Positions 9,479 to 19,310 are shown, numbered from the stretch's first letter. The stretch is DNA of 64,000 nt from Anaerolineae bacterium (GCA_019637615.1 JAHBVJ010000002.1:248001-312000), one strand, 5' to 3'. Numbers and translations are program-made. The notes: a model not told the origin generated them from the letters alone.

Positions 9479-9617
9479 GCGGTTGGGTTGAGCTTCGCTA
9501 TGAACTTCATACGTATCCAGTAGGCTGTCTTCCGCACTTGAACAGTTGCGCAAGCATGAAAATTTGAAAAACGCTAAAATTGAGTTATTCGTCGGTTTGG
9601 AGTGTAATACGCCCCAG

Positions 9618-10976
9618 ATGAAACTTCGACAAGCGCTCAATGTTCAGCGCGGCGATGTGGTTGCATTCACGGGCGCGGGCGGGAAAACGTCCGCGCTGTT
9701 TCGTCTTAGCCGCGAGCTGGCAGCGGAAGGCTGGCGCGTGCTGTGTACGACAACCACGCGGATCGCTGAGGAGGAACTCACTCACGCCTATTCACAGCTA
9801 TCGGTTAGCGAGGATTCGCTGCGTCCGATGGCGATCTCACGGTTACTCTCGGCACATGGCTCGGTGTTTCTGCACACGCAAATTGATAATGGCAAGGTCG
9901 TGGGACTGTCGCCAAGCGTCATCAATGCCTTGACTGACAGCGTGGACTCGGATGTGATCCTGATCGAAGCCGATGGATCGCGGCGGCTGCCATTCAAAGC
10001 GCCGTATGCGCATGAGCCGGTGATCCCGCCGTGTACGACGCTGGTTGTGCCGACGGCAGGCTATGACGTGATCGGGCAACCGTTGGACGCCGAACACGTC
10101 TATAATCCGGAAGCCATGATCGAGCGCTACGGCTACCTGAGCGGCGATTTCATCAAAGCGCCGTGGGTGGCTTCCGTCTTGCGTGACGAAGAACTCGGCC
10201 TGAAGAATACGCCCGATCAAGCGCGCGTCGTGGCGCTGCTCAACAAAGTCCCGTACACGAAATCGCATCGGCTGCGGGCGCGAGTCATTTCCAAGCTGAT
10301 CTTACGTCAAAATCGGATTAATGCCGTCGCGATTGGTTCTGTTCAGGAGCTGACACCCGTGCTCGAATCTCAACGTCGTGTTGGTGCGGTCGTACTCGCC
10401 GCTGGGCTTTCCAGCCGGATGGGGCAAATGAAGGTGCTGCTGCCGTGGGAAGGCAACCGCCCAATCATCCGCGTGATCGCGGATCGGTTGAAGCGGCTAC
10501 GGATGGACGACATCGTGATCGTCACAGGGCACATGGCGGAACAGGTGCGGGATGCGCTCGAAAAAGAGCCTGTGCGGTTCGCGCATAACAAAGAGTATCG
10601 CGAAGGCGATATGCTGTCGTCACTGCAAGCGGGCTTACGCGCGCTGGGGCCGGAAATTTCGGCAGCGCTGGTCGTGCTGGGCGATCAACCGCAGCTCGAT
10701 AACCGCATCGTGCTGCAAGTGATGAATGCCTACGCTGAAGGACGCGGTACCATCGTCGCGCCGAGTTATCAGCAGCGGCGCGGGCACCCGATCCTGCTGG
10801 ATCGCATGTACTGGCCTGAGATCCTCGATCTGCCACGCGGCGGCGCGCCTCGTGATGTGATCAACGCCCATGCCGATGATATTTACTACGTGAACGTCGA
10901 TACCGACAGCATCCTGCGCGACATCGACACCCCCGCCGATTATCAAGAAGCCCGCAAACGTGCGGGTTTGGGCTAA
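9618..10976 (+). CDS. YqeC-MocA fusion: selenium-dependent hydroxylase accessory protein / molybdenum cofactor nucleotidyltransferase
   Basis: The protein joins two domains. Residues 1 to about 215 match YqeC, the putative selenium-dependent molybdenum hydroxylase accessory protein (VVAFTGAGGKTSALF near the start, LIEADGSRRLPFKAP further on). Residues from about 255 match MocA/MobA-type NTP transferases that add CMP to molybdopterin (VVLAAGLSSRMGQMKVLLPW, VVLGDQPQLD). The first in-frame ATG consistent with a YqeC start is at 9618; a TTG at 9546 gives 24 extra codons. No xanthine-dehydrogenase-like hydroxylase or selenocysteine gene is adjacent, so the client enzyme must lie elsewhere. Confidence 0.85.
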   Translation: MKLRQALNVQRGDVVAFTGAGGKTSALFRLSRELAAEGWRVLCTTTTRIAEEELTHAYSQLSVSEDSLRPMAISRLLSAHGSVFLHTQIDNGKVVGLSPSVINALTDSVDSDVILIEADGSRRLPFKAPYAHEPVIPPCTTLVVPTAGYDVIGQPLDAEHVYNPEAMIERYGYLSGDFIKAPWVASVLRDEELGLKNTPDQARVVALLNKVPYTKSHRLRARVISKLILRQNRINAVAIGSVQELTPVLESQRRVGAVVLAAGLSSRMGQMKVLLPWEGNRPIIRVIADRLKRLRMDDIVIVTGHMAEQVRDALEKEPVRFAHNKEYREGDMLSSLQAGLRALGPEISAALVVLGDQPQLDNRIVLQVMNAYAEGRGTIVAPSYQQRRGHPILLDRMYWPEILDLPRGGAPRDVINAHADDIYYVNVDTDSILRDIDTPADYQEARKRAGLG

Positions 10977-11002
10977 TTCTCCTCGCGGATTCCGCATTCA
11001 TC

Positions 11003-11026
11003 GGGCGACTTTATATGCTGTCGCCC
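11003..11026 (+). terminator. Hairpin after the YqeC-MocA gene
   Basis: GGGCGAC and GTCGCCC form a 7-bp perfect stem with a 10-base loop, 26 bases after the stop. There is no U-tract, so terminator function is only likely. Confidence 0.4.
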
Positions 11027-11229
11027 ACCTATGTTGTGAGTGTCCAATCATAATACAACACAAAATAAAATGAGATTTTGTTGTATTATTAACAAGGGCA
11101 ACACACACGGTGCCCCATATGCACACGCATATTTTTACAAGGCGGTGAAGCGTGCCGTTGCTCATTGAAGTACGAACGATCACTGCCTTCAACTCGTCTT
11201 TATTTATCTTGCTGCGATAGGGCAAGCAC

Positions 11230-13935
11230 ATGAACTCCTCTTCTTCCCCAGTTATTCGTTTTCAATTTCATCATCCAGTCATCCGCAAATCAGCCATTAT
11301 CACACTTTGTGTGCTGGTCAGTGGTTTATTGGCGTTGACACAACCACAATCCGCGCAGGCCGCAATCGGGTGCAGCGTGGCAGAATTACGCGCCGCAATT
11401 GCGGCTAGTCAAACTGTCATTGATCTAGCTCCGGGGTGCATCTACGAACTGACCGATGCTCCGTATACTTCTATGTACGGGGTGAGCGGATTACCCGTCT
11501 TAAATAGCTTAGTGACGATTACCATCAACGGGAATGGGGCAACCATTCGGCGTAATAGTACGCAGAAGTTCAGAATCTTCACCATTGAAACTGCCTCTAC
11601 TCTTAAACTGAACAACCTGACCATCGCGAATGGCTTTGCACAGGGTGGCAATGGCTATGGCGGTGGTGGTGGCATGGGCGGTGATGGTGGCACCAACGGC
11701 GCAGGTGGTGTCGTTGGTAATCCTAATGGCGGTGGTGGCGGTGGTGGTGGTGGTAGCTATTCCGGTGGCAATCCCGGCCTGAATGGCGATCTTGGGGGCA
11801 CTGGCGGTACCGGAGGACTGTTGAATGGAGCCAAAGGCGGTGATGGCGGTACGAGCGGCGCGGTTACTACAGGTGGTAAGGATGCTGCCACAGGAAATAC
11901 GGGTGGTGGTGGCGGTGGTGGTGGTGGCGGTGGCTACTATGCAGGGACAATTGGCTCCGGTGCGGTGGGTGGCTATGGAGCGTCGGGCGGCTTTGGTGGC
12001 GGTGGCGGCCGTGGTGGTCGCGGTGGCGACGGCGCGCGATACGGTGGCAGCGGCGGTGGTGGTCGGAATGGCGGATTCGGCGGCGGCGGTGGTGATGGCG
12101 GACAAGGCGGTTCCGGCAGCATAGCGAACGGGGCAGACGGAACACCCGGAGTTGGTGGCGATGGCGGCGGCAATGGTATCGCTGGCGGCTCCAACGGCGG
12201 TGGTGGGGCAGGCATGGGCGGCGCCATATTTTCTTACGGTGGAAATGGGATCTATCTAGATAGCGTAACGTTTATCAATAATGTAGCACAGGGTGGCAAT
12301 GGTGGTGGCGGCGGCGCTGGTTTAGGCGGTGCCATATTCAGTTGGTTTGCCGGGCTGAATATCACCAACTGCACGTTCACCAGCAATGTCGCTCAAGGCG
12401 GAAGTCGCGATGGCAAAGGCTACGGCGGCGCAGTATATGCCCGGTTATTTGCTATCTCGCATAGCACATTTTCGGGAAACTTTGCCAGTTCGGCGGGTAG
12501 CGCCATGTATGCTGCTTATCCCGCCGGACCTAATAATTTATGGCGTAATTCGATCTTTGTTGATAGTGTTGCGATTGATCCTAAGGTCGCTTCAATAGCC
12601 TCCCTTGGCTATAACCTGTTCAGTCAGGCATCGTTGGCTGGCTCCGTTAGCACTGACCTGTTCAACGTGAGCAACATAGGATTAGGCGCTCTCACGGGCA
12701 GCCCCGCCTATTTTCCACTGCTTGCGGGCAGTCCAGCGATTGATCGGGTGCCTGTCGCTCCTACCAATTACTGTCGTGATGCACAGAACCAAATTTTAGC
12801 CGGAGATCAGCGTGGCATTGCGCGACCGCAGGGTTCCGCGTGCGACAGCGGTTCGTATGAAGTGTCCGGCGCAGCCACGCTAACGCCAAGCGTCACGACG
12901 ACGCGCACGCTAACATTTACCGTGACGCCTAGTCGAACGGTAAGCGCTACTCCTTCGCGGACATTCACATCGAGTCCAACGCCAAGCCGTACCGCGACAT
13001 TGACGCTGACAAGCACTGCTAGTGCGACGATCTTCGTAGCAAGTAGCACACCGACCACAACACGAACCCCGTCATCGACCGTTACCGCGTCGATAACGGT
13101 TTCGCCGCCACCGACCAATACGCCGCCTGTGATAGCGACGAGTACGGCAACGGCGACAAGTGTGGCTGTGGTTCGACCGGATACTATCGGCATTTTCCGG
13201 CCTAACGCGGCTACCTTCTTCCTGCGGAATGACAATTCGACGGGGTTTGCGGATAGTTCGGTCACGTTTGGCACGTCCACCGACTCGCCCATCACTGGCG
13301 ATTGGGATGGCGACGGGATCGATACAGTGGGCATTTATCGTTCCAGTACAGGCGTGTTTTACCTATCCAATAGCACCAGCGGGCAAGCCACTGTAGATTA
13401 CCAGTTCGTATTAGGCAGTCCCGGCGATCAACCCATCGTGGGCGATTGGGATGGCGACGGCAAAGACGGTGTCGGTGTGTTCCGACCGTTCAACGGCATC
13501 ATCTACCTGAAAAATCAGCTCACTACTGGCTTTGCTGACTACACGATGGTCATGGGCATAACGGGCGATATTGGATTAGCGGGCGATTGGGATGGCGACG
13601 GCAAGGATAGCCCCGGCGTGTTCCGCCCCACTAGCCAAATCTTCTATCTGACCAACAGCATCTGTAATTGCTCGGTGATCGCAGATATACAACTCGGTCT
13701 TGGTCTGTTCGGTGATACGCCGTTCGTGGGCGATTGGAATGGTGATGGCAAATCTGGCGTGGGCGTCTATAGGCAGTCCAACGGGATCACCTATCTCAAG
13801 AATGCGCTGACAACTGGCTTCGCTGACTACGCGTTTGTCTATGGCAGTACGAATGATTATCCGTTGGCAGGTTATTGGGTGCGCGTCGGATCGCCATCCG
13901 GTGAATCCGCGCCAACTTTCCAGCCAAATAAGTAA
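11230..13935 (+). CDS. Secreted beta-helix protein with Gly-rich insert, Thr/Ser/Pro linker and C-terminal GDWDGDG repeat domain (family member A)
   Basis: This 901-residue exported protein has a signal peptide (hydrophobic residues about 22-36, likely cleavage after AQA near 45). It then has a right-handed beta-helix region resembling choice-of-anchor proteins, ending DQRGIARPQGSACDSGSYE. A long Gly-rich insert (residues about 139-368) follows a PGRS-like GGxGG pattern. Residues about 550-648 are a Thr/Ser/Pro linker, probably extended and perhaps glycosylated. From residue 651 come five GDWDGDG-type repeats, then the tail APTFQP. It is the first of five such genes in a row, each ending in its own hairpin. 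Surface adhesion or matrix function is inference. Confidence 0.85.
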   Translation: MNSSSSPVIRFQFHHPVIRKSAIITLCVLVSGLLALTQPQSAQAAIGCSVAELRAAIAASQTVIDLAPGCIYELTDAPYTSMYGVSGLPVLNSLVTITINGNGATIRRNSTQKFRIFTIETASTLKLNNLTIANGFAQGGNGYGGGGGMGGDGGTNGAGGVVGNPNGGGGGGGGGSYSGGNPGLNGDLGGTGGTGGLLNGAKGGDGGTSGAVTTGGKDAATGNTGGGGGGGGGGGYYAGTIGSGAVGGYGASGGFGGGGGRGGRGGDGARYGGSGGGGRNGGFGGGGGDGGQGGSGSIANGADGTPGVGGDGGGNGIAGGSNGGGGAGMGGAIFSYGGNGIYLDSVTFINNVAQGGNGGGGGAGLGGAIFSWFAGLNITNCTFTSNVAQGGSRDGKGYGGAVYARLFAISHSTFSGNFASSAGSAMYAAYPAGPNNLWRNSIFVDSVAIDPKVASIASLGYNLFSQASLAGSVSTDLFNVSNIGLGALTGSPAYFPLLAGSPAIDRVPVAPTNYCRDAQNQILAGDQRGIARPQGSACDSGSYEVSGAATLTPSVTTTRTLTFTVTPSRTVSATPSRTFTSSPTPSRTATLTLTSTASATIFVASSTPTTTRTPSSTVTASITVSPPPTNTPPVIATSTATATSVAVVRPDTIGIFRPNAATFFLRNDNSTGFADSSVTFGTSTDSPITGDWDGDGIDTVGIYRSSTGVFYLSNSTSGQATVDYQFVLGSPGDQPIVGDWDGDGKDGVGVFRPFNGIIYLKNQLTTGFADYTMVMGITGDIGLAGDWDGDGKDSPGVFRPTSQIFYLTNSICNCSVIADIQLGLGLFGDTPFVGDWNGDGKSGVGVYRQSNGITYLKNALTTGFADYAFVYGSTNDYPLAGYWVRVGSPSGESAPTFQPNK
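11644..12334 (+). repeat. Gly-codon-rich tandem repeat inside member A
   Basis: GGT/GGC codons recur in the pattern GGxGGxGG with occasional Asn, Asp and Ala, like the composition of mycobacterial PGRS proteins. It is broken near 12240-12290 by a beta-helix segment. Such tracts are prone to slippage and length change. Confidence 0.8.
13180..13935 (+). repeat. Five-repeat C-terminal domain, copy A
   Basis: It begins DTIGIFRP and contains five units of about 47-50 residues with consensus GVYRxSxGxFYLxN, TGFAD, FGxxxDxP and GDWDGDG. The last unit ends LAGYW without DGDG, as if the domain closes on its first strand. Unit 4 carries ICNCS. Confidence 0.85.
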
Positions 13936-13957
13936 GTGACATACTAAATCAACTGTA

Positions 13958-14000
13958 CAACAGGCGCGGATCAACGTGATCCGCGCCTGTTGCGTTTTTT
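13958..14000 (+). terminator. Strong intrinsic terminator after member A
   Basis: A 16-bp perfect stem (13958-13973 with 13977-13992) has a 3-base loop and is followed by CGTTTTTT. Confidence 0.9.
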
Positions 14001-14076
14001 GCTAGATTTTCAATGTTATGGCAAGCCCTTGTGCATACACACAACCTTAACACAATTTATGTTTTCCATTTATCGG

Positions 14077-14100
14077 TATAATACAAATCCCTAATATAAT
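14077..14100 (+). promoter_or_regulatory. Two consensus -10 boxes upstream of member B
   Basis: TATAAT occurs at 14077-14082 and again at 14095-14100, about 80-100 bases before the gene. No good -35 hexamer is spaced correctly for either, so which one works cannot be told. Confidence 0.45.
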
Positions 14101-14181
14101 GAGTTCCGAGCGCTGTAGCTCACCAATGTACTATTCTCATTTAACCCACCTCCAACCGAATCCTTATCACGAGGAGTCTTT

Positions 14182-16581
14182 ATGCTTAAGAGAGGGTTCT
14201 CTTCTAGTCGTACCATCTTACTCATTGCTATCATCAGTCTATTCTGGATCATGCAGACTGCGCGTAACGCAACCGTTAGCGCGCACGCGGCAGTAACCAT
14301 CCCCGCTGATCTCCTCAAACAAGCACAAACACAAGGCACCGCCAGCGTGATGGTCACGCTGAATACTTCCTTTCTGCCTGAAGGGGCGCTCAGTAGCAGT
14401 GCTATCACTACACAGCGAACCACGATTGCGGCGGCACAATCCCAACTATTGACCACGCTTGCCACCCAGATCACGCGGGTACGGCATCAGTACCGCTACA
14501 TTCCCGCGCTCTCGCTCGAAGTGACCGCCGCAGGGCTGCAACAGCTCAGCACTTCGCCGCTCATTGCCAGCATCAACGCCATCCCTAACCTCTCACTCGA
14601 TTTGTCGGAGAGTACGCAGATCATCGGCGCGACGACGGCATGGGGAATGGGCTTCGATGGCACGGGACAAGTGGTCGCCATTATTGACGACGGCATCATG
14701 GAAGAGCACCCATTCTTGAGCACCAAAATCATCTTCGGTGCGGAGGCATGTTTCACACAGAGCACGGAAGATCCCTGCCCAAACGGCACCTCTAGCCAAT
14801 TTGGGTCGGGCGCAGCCGCGCATCGTGGCTTGTTTCAATTACATGGCAGCCATGTAGCGGGTATCGCGGCAGGTCGGCAAGCGTCCGGCACGCCGTTATC
14901 GGGTGTCGCCAGAGGTGCTACCATCATTCCCATCAACGTCTTCTTTTCCCCCGATGGCTTCGGTATTACGGAAAGTGCAACGGGCGACGATATCATTGCG
15001 GGCTTGGAATACGTCTATAGCATTCGAGGGTCGTACAACATCGTCGCCGTCAACATGAGCTTGGGGATTCCCCAAGATTATCACACGACCACTTGCGACA
15101 CCTTCGATCCTTCCACCAAACTCGCCATCGATAATCTGCGCTCGGTTAACATCGCTACCATCATCGCGGCAGGTAATGATGCGGCTCCCTCTGGCACCTT
15201 CATCAACGGCATCAGTTTCCCGGCCTGTATTTCGTCGGCAGTGAGCGTTGGCGCGACGGATAAACAAGACAATATCGCCAGTTTCTCGCAAAGCGCTAGT
15301 TTCCTGAGTTTGCTGGCACCGGGCGTGGCGATTAACTCGTCGGTGCCCTTCTTGGGCATTCCCGATTTCATGGAACTCGACGGTACCTCGATGGCAGCGC
15401 CACATGTGACTGGCGCATGGGCGATCTTGCGGCAGAAATCGCCGTCCAGCACGGTAGCGGAAATTCTGCAAGCGCTGCAAACGACAGGCCCCGCGCTGAC
15501 GGATGCCCGCAACGGGGTCACTGCTCGGCGGATCAGGGTCGATCTGGCGTTGGCGCAGTTGCCGGGCGGATCAGGCACCCCGATCCCGACTTCGACTGTA
15601 GCCCCAAGCGCAACGCCTACCAAAACCGCTACCCCGACCGCCACGGTGACAGGCTCTCCGACGCCGACGCGCACCAGCAGCCCGACGCCATCGGCAACAG
15701 CCAGCGTCACACCTACCCGCACTGGTAGCCCGTCCCCAACCCCGACGAAAACCAACACGCCGCTGCCGATCTCAACATCGACCGCCACCGCGACGGCGAC
15801 GAGCACGTCGGCCACGCCACATCCTGACACCATCGGCATTTTCCGTTCGAGCGTGGCTACCTTCTATATGCGCAACTCGAACACGACGGGCTTTGCCGAC
15901 AGTTCGCTCACCTTTGGATCACCGACCGACTTCCCGATCACAGGTGACTGGAACGGCGATGGCATCGATACGGCAGGCGTATACCGGCAATCGACAGGGC
16001 AGTTCTTCCTCACCGACAGCACTACGAATCCGGCAGTCCTGCACTATTCGTTCGTGCTCGGTAGTCCGGGCGATCAACCCATCGTGGGCGACTGGGACGG
16101 CGATGGTAAAGACGGCGTCGGCGTGTTCCGTCCGTCGAACGGCTTGATTTACCTGAAGAATGCCTTGACCACGGGCTTTGCCGACTTCACGATGGTACTC
16201 GGCAGTCCCGGCGACGTGGGGCTTGCGGGCGACTGGAACGGCGACGGCAAGGACAGCCCCGGCGTCTATCGTCCCTCCAACCAGCAGTTCTACGTGACCA
16301 ACAGCATCTGCAACTGCTCGGTGTTTGCCGACGCGCAGATTGGTCTGGGCATCGCGGGCGACACACCGTTCGTAGGCGACTGGGACGGCGACGGCACATC
16401 CGGCATCGGCGTGTACCGCCAGTCGAACGGCCTGACGTACATCAAGAACGCCCTGACGACGGGTTTCGCGGACGCTTCGTTCGTATTCGGTAGCGCCAGC
16501 GACTATCCATTGGCGGGCTACTGGGTGCGCGTCGGGTCGCCATCCGGTGAACCCGCGCCAACCTTCCAGCCTAAACCTTAA
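14182..16581 (+). CDS. Secreted subtilisin-like serine protease with C-terminal GDWDGDG repeat domain (member B)
   Basis: This 799-residue S8 peptidase has a signal peptide (hydrophobic residues about 11-24, cleavage likely after AHA near 36). An inhibitor-like propeptide follows, then the catalytic domain with Asp169 (IIDDGI), His221 (HGSHVAG) and Ser403 (GTSMAAPHV). A Thr/Ser/Pro linker follows from about 465, and the five-repeat domain begins near 549. The last residues contain APTFQP. GAGGAG lies upstream of ATG 14182. It probably cleaves proteins outside the cell or matures the neighbouring secreted proteins; the second idea is inference from clustering. Confidence 0.93.
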   Translation: MLKRGFSSSRTILLIAIISLFWIMQTARNATVSAHAAVTIPADLLKQAQTQGTASVMVTLNTSFLPEGALSSSAITTQRTTIAAAQSQLLTTLATQITRVRHQYRYIPALSLEVTAAGLQQLSTSPLIASINAIPNLSLDLSESTQIIGATTAWGMGFDGTGQVVAIIDDGIMEEHPFLSTKIIFGAEACFTQSTEDPCPNGTSSQFGSGAAAHRGLFQLHGSHVAGIAAGRQASGTPLSGVARGATIIPINVFFSPDGFGITESATGDDIIAGLEYVYSIRGSYNIVAVNMSLGIPQDYHTTTCDTFDPSTKLAIDNLRSVNIATIIAAGNDAAPSGTFINGISFPACISSAVSVGATDKQDNIASFSQSASFLSLLAPGVAINSSVPFLGIPDFMELDGTSMAAPHVTGAWAILRQKSPSSTVAEILQALQTTGPALTDARNGVTARRIRVDLALAQLPGGSGTPIPTSTVAPSATPTKTATPTATVTGSPTPTRTSSPTPSATASVTPTRTGSPSPTPTKTNTPLPISTSTATATATSTSATPHPDTIGIFRSSVATFYMRNSNTTGFADSSLTFGSPTDFPITGDWNGDGIDTAGVYRQSTGQFFLTDSTTNPAVLHYSFVLGSPGDQPIVGDWDGDGKDGVGVFRPSNGLIYLKNALTTGFADFTMVLGSPGDVGLAGDWNGDGKDSPGVYRPSNQQFYVTNSICNCSVFADAQIGLGIAGDTPFVGDWDGDGTSGIGVYRQSNGLTYIKNALTTGFADASFVFGSASDYPLAGYWVRVGSPSGEPAPTFQPKP
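15826..16581 (+). repeat. Five-repeat C-terminal domain, copy B
   Basis: Same architecture as copy A: DTIGIFRSS opening, four GDW(D/N)GDG motifs, ICNCS in unit 4, closing LAGYWVRV and tail APTFQPKP. Confidence 0.85.
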
Positions 16582-16594
16582 CCTTACGCATCTA

Positions 16595-16629
16595 CCACAG
16601 GCATGGATCGCGATGATCCATGCCTGTGG
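16595..16629 (+). terminator. Long hairpin after member B
   Basis: A perfect 15-bp stem (16595-16609 with 16615-16629) has a 5-base loop 13 bases after the stop. There is no U-tract. It resembles the hairpin after member A (CAGGC..GGATC arms). Confidence 0.65.
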
Positions 16630-16733
16630 GCATGGCTACGCCAACGCCTTACCTTCATCTATCTCGTTGTCATCGGCAAATAACTTCAATCCCGTCTGCA
16701 TTCGGTTTGTTTCGTAAAATATTGCCAAGTAGC

Positions 16734-16763
16734 TTGAGATTTAATATTAAGATAGCCTATATT
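16734..16763 (+). promoter_or_regulatory. Sigma70-type promoter candidate for member C
   Basis: TTGAGA (16734-16739) and TATATT (16758-16763) are separated by 18 bases, about 120 bases upstream of the start. Confidence 0.55.
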
Positions 16764-16880
16764 GGTTCCGAATATCTCGGAAGAAGGACACGGCTGGTGC
16801 GTTTTGCTGCGTACTGGGCTTGTCCCTTACTTGAGTTAGGTCATCAACATGGTCACGTAGATCGGTAGGAAAATCAATTG

Positions 16881-19280
16881 ATGCGTACGCGGCGTGCGGC
16901 TTGGCTCAGTGTAGTTGTGATCCTGTTAACAACGGTGAGTTCCCTATTCCTTGCGCCACTTCGGGTACACGGCGCGACGATTCCAGTCACCAACACGAAT
17001 GACAGTGGCGTTGGCAGCTTACGCCAAGCCATCCTCGATGCGAACAGTACGCCCGAACTAGATACGATCACCTTCAACATTGGCGCAGGCGGCTTGCAAA
17101 CCATCACGCCGCAAGTGGCGCTCCCCGATATTACCGCGCCCGTCAGCATCGACGGCACGACTCAACCCGGTTTCGCGGGTATCCCTCTGATCCAGATCGA
17201 TGGCACAACTGTAACGACAGGTGGTCTAGGGATAAACGGTTTGACGCTCAGAGGAAATGATTCAACCATTCGCGGGCTTATCATCAGTTATTTTGAGCGC
17301 AGTATTCTCATCAAAACCGGAAGTGGCAATTATGTTGAAGGATCTTACTTAGGCACAGACGCAACAGGGAACACAATCGCCGGACAGGCTACCGTCAGCC
17401 TTTGGATTGAAGATTCATCTAATAATACGATTGGTGGGCTGACAGCGGCACACCGCAATATTATCGTCAGAGTGGGTCTGCATAGTACCGTGGGTGACGG
17501 TACAAACACATCAGGCAACAAAATTCAAGGCAATTATATAGGCGTGGGGGCTGACGGGAATACTAAACTCGGTACCTCTAACGGCGTGATTATTTTCGGC
17601 GCGAGTGGCAATTTCGTTGGTGGCAGTGACATCGGCGCTGGGAATGTCATTTCCGGCGCACAGTCTGATGGCATCATAATCACGAGCAGTCTCGCCAAGG
17701 GCAATTACATCGAGGGCAATTACATTGGCACCAACGCCACAGGAACTATCGCGTTGGGCAATGGCGGCTATGGGATATTTATTGATACGGCACCTGATAC
17801 GGTGATCGGCGGCACAACGCCCGCTGCCCGCAACGTTATTGCGGGTAACGGCTACGGGATTGGCTTGATTGGGGACACACAAGGCAAGACGATCATACAG
17901 GGCAACTACATCGGCACCGATGTCACCGGACTGCTCGATCTGGGCAATCTCAATGATGGCATCAAGATCGAGCACAACCGGAATAATCAGATCGGCGGGA
18001 CGGTGAGCGGCGCGGGCAACCGCATCATGTTCAATCATGGCGATGGCGTGAATATCGCCTTCAATAACAGTACGGGTAACCAAATTCTTGGCAATACCAT
18101 CTTCAATAACGGCGATCTGGGGATCGATCTGGGCACGAACGCGCCTGTGAGCGGCGTCACGCCCAACGACCCCGATGATACCGATGTTGGCGGTAACGGC
18201 TTGCAGAATTTCCCGGTGCTCACGCATATCATCGGCAACGCCACGCTAACGCGGATCGTAGGCACCTTCAACTCCTTAGCCACCGTGCAGACGTACCGCC
18301 TAGAATTCTTCGCCAACACCGCCTGTGATGTCAGCGGCAATGGCGAGGGCGAGGAATACATCGGCTTCATCAACGTGACGACCGACGCGTTGGGCAAAGC
18401 TATTTTCAACTTCGACGCGCCGCCAACCAGCAAACACTTCATCACGGCGACGGCGACCGATCCCGGTGGCAACACATCGGAGTTTTCGCGCTGCCGTACC
18501 ATAGGTGACGCTGATACCATCGGCATTTTCCGCCCATCCAGAACCGCCTTCTACTTGCGCTATGACAACACAACTGGCTTCGCGAACAACACCGTCACCT
18601 TCGGCGCAGCCACCGATTTTCCCGTCGCGGGCGATTGGGATGGCGACGGGCGCGAAACATATGGCGTGTATCGCCCGACGACAGGCGAATTTTTCCTCAC
18701 CGATAACGCGGCCAACCCCGCTGCCGTCACTTATAGTTTTGTGCTCGGCAGCCCCGGCGACCAACCCATCGTGGGCGATTGGGACGGTGACGGCAAAGAT
18801 GGCGTGGGCGTGTTCCGCCCCTCCAACGGCCTGATTTACCTCAAGAATAATTTGACGACGGGCTTCGCGGATTTCACGATGGTGCTCGGCTTGCCCGGTG
18901 ATATTGGCGTCGCGGGCGACTGGAACGGCGACGGGGTGTCCTCGCCCGGTGTCTATCGTCCGTCCAATCAAGTGTTTTACCTGACCAACAGCGTATGCAC
19001 CTGTGCGGTGATCGCTGATCTGGAAGTCGGTCTCGGTCTCGCGGGCGACACGCCGTTCGTGGGCGATTGGAACGGTGATGGGCTGTCGGGTCTCGGCGTC
19101 TACCGCGCCTCCAACGGCCTGACGTACATCAAAAACGCACTGACGACGGGTTTTGCGGATCGCTCGTTCGTGTATGGAAGCGCTGATGACTATCCATTGG
19201 CGGGGCATTGGATTCGCGTCGTGGTACCTGCCTTCCAAGCGGGCGAAACGGCACCGCCTTTCCAGCCTGAACCGCGTTAA
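16881..19280 (+). CDS. Secreted right-handed beta-helix protein with C-terminal GDWDGDG repeat domain (member C)
   Basis: The protein of 799 residues has a signal peptide (cleavage likely after VHG near residue 31) followed directly by TNDSGVGSLRQAILDAN, the opening of many secreted beta-helix proteins. Residues about 100-430 hold repeated turns such as GNYIEGNYIGTNATG and NVIAGNGYGIG, the pattern of a parallel beta-helix. A Greek-key-like stretch then leads straight into the five-repeat domain at about 545 without a Thr/Pro linker. The end is APPFQPEPR. I take ATG 16881, with AGGA upstream, rather than the TTG one codon earlier. Carbohydrate or surface binding is possible; no catalytic residues can be named. 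Confidence 0.88.
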   Translation: MRTRRAAWLSVVVILLTTVSSLFLAPLRVHGATIPVTNTNDSGVGSLRQAILDANSTPELDTITFNIGAGGLQTITPQVALPDITAPVSIDGTTQPGFAGIPLIQIDGTTVTTGGLGINGLTLRGNDSTIRGLIISYFERSILIKTGSGNYVEGSYLGTDATGNTIAGQATVSLWIEDSSNNTIGGLTAAHRNIIVRVGLHSTVGDGTNTSGNKIQGNYIGVGADGNTKLGTSNGVIIFGASGNFVGGSDIGAGNVISGAQSDGIIITSSLAKGNYIEGNYIGTNATGTIALGNGGYGIFIDTAPDTVIGGTTPAARNVIAGNGYGIGLIGDTQGKTIIQGNYIGTDVTGLLDLGNLNDGIKIEHNRNNQIGGTVSGAGNRIMFNHGDGVNIAFNNSTGNQILGNTIFNNGDLGIDLGTNAPVSGVTPNDPDDTDVGGNGLQNFPVLTHIIGNATLTRIVGTFNSLATVQTYRLEFFANTACDVSGNGEGEEYIGFINVTTDALGKAIFNFDAPPTSKHFITATATDPGGNTSEFSRCRTIGDADTIGIFRPSRTAFYLRYDNTTGFANNTVTFGAATDFPVAGDWDGDGRETYGVYRPTTGEFFLTDNAANPAAVTYSFVLGSPGDQPIVGDWDGDGKDGVGVFRPSNGLIYLKNNLTTGFADFTMVLGLPGDIGVAGDWNGDGVSSPGVYRPSNQVFYLTNSVCTCAVIADLEVGLGLAGDTPFVGDWNGDGLSGLGVYRASNGLTYIKNALTTGFADRSFVYGSADDYPLAGHWIRVVVPAFQAGETAPPFQPEPR
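18513..19280 (+). repeat. Five-repeat C-terminal domain, copy C
   Basis: DTIGIFRPS opening and five units. The unit 4 Cys motif is VCTCA instead of ICNCS, keeping the CxC spacing. The closing strand reads LAGHWIRV and the tail APPFQP. Confidence 0.85.
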
Positions 19281-19310
19281 CGCATCAATGTCTTCAACTT
19301 GATCTACGAG

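Noticed and set aside
11040..11229. AT-rich hairpin and upstream region of member A, considered as a riboswitch
   Set aside because: The stem is imperfect (AATACAACA arms with a bulge) and no conserved riboswitch core could be recognised.
11509..12105. Thr/Ala-rich open frame on the minus strand
   Set aside because: It is the antisense of the Gly-codon repeat; repeated GGT/GGC read backwards gives long open Thr/Ala/His/Pro frames without meaning.
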